Shown here: one piece after another, positions 42,328 through 42,469 of the stretch
Layout of the letters: every line of letters starts with the position of its first letter
Position numbering within the stretch: position 1 is the stretch's first letter
DNA from: Anaerolineales bacterium UBA1429
Lineage (GTDB): Bacteria; Chloroflexota; Anaerolineae; UBA1429
Direction of reading: 5' to 3'
Length of the DNA stretch: 42,469 nt
Assembly (NCBI GenBank): GCA_002329325.1
Contig: DCTX01000003.1
Span: 1 to 42,469, forward strand
The notes under the pieces: generated by a model
Database searches by the model: none
What the model saw: the letters and a program-made list of their open reading frames with translations, nothing else
What the model was told of the DNA's origin: nothing
Position numbers and translations under genes: made by a program

Positions 42328-42469
42328 GCCGACTTTTTGGCAGGGGGGAAACGCCAGCGCGCTTGTCTCGTCCTGCCTTGGCGATGGCCCGCTGCTCAGT
42401 GGTACTCGCCCTGGATGGCCCGTGGGGGCGCAGGCGACAGCGGGGGATGCCAGGACGGCCCTCACCCCC

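Overview
The window looks like part of the chromosome of a high-GC bacterium, most likely a Chloroflexota member (Anaerolineae or a relative). The evidence is indirect: a solute-binding lipoprotein with a Val/Glu/Lys-repeat spacer after the lipobox, Thr/Pro-rich 'TPT' linkers in secreted proteins, a RecG with a long Pro-rich N-terminal extension, a PA14/LysM/SH3 secreted protein, and a HerA-NurA-Mre11-Rad50 operon. I see no transposase, integrase, phage gene, CRISPR array, rRNA or tRNA.

Layout. (1) 1-5,450: an alpha-L-rhamnosidase-like enzyme (+) converges on a secreted PA14-LysM-SH3 protein (-), followed by an MFS transporter (-). (2) 5,450-8,950: hybrid cluster protein (hcp) with an activator-type promoter, then a Schlafen/AlbA_2-type regulator. 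(3) 8,999-13,630 (-): an orphan peptide-binding lipoprotein with a ~350-nt structured leader, preceded by an EF-G-like GTPase. (4) 13,736-19,755 (-): thiI, a beta-propeller lipoprotein and malQ joined by ATGA stop/start overlaps, then an unknown helical protein. (5) 20,147-23,741 (+): a mannonate-dehydratase-like enzyme, a YugP-type membrane metalloprotease, rlmN and rpe. (6) 23,780-30,668: rpmB (-) divergent from asp23-fakA-degV-recG-coaD-coiled-coil protein (+). The series rlmN, rpe, rpmB (divergent), asp23, fakA, recG, coaD matches the order known in Bacillota. (7) 30,688-42,278 (-): a GHMP sugar kinase, then, in transcription order, yedF, cyclase, iorA-like, sbcD, sbcC, nurA, HAS-barrel protein, herA, with gaps of -7 to 62 nt.

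How the genes work together. The strongest functional unit is sbcD-sbcC-nurA-(HAS protein)-herA. It is the double-strand-break end-resection set known from thermophilic archaea (Mre11, Rad50, NurA, HerA), with one extra small protein that resembles the N-terminal HAS barrel of the HerA next to it. Upstream in the same apparent transcript are sulfur-transfer and oxidoreductase-like genes (yedF, a cyclase-family hydrolase, an IorA-like protein lacking the ferredoxin domain). The asp23-fakA-degV group suggests exogenous fatty-acid phosphorylation, beside recG and coaD. malQ and the rhamnosidase- and mannonate-dehydratase-like enzymes suggest sugar and plant-polymer use.

The most unusual local signals are: an apparent AUA start codon for the coiled-coil protein at 30,129; a class II activator geometry at the hcp promoter; a competing-hairpin leader ahead of the peptide-binding protein; and inverted repeats in the rpmB/asp23 divergent promoter. 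All promoters and start-site choices are read by eye and unverified.
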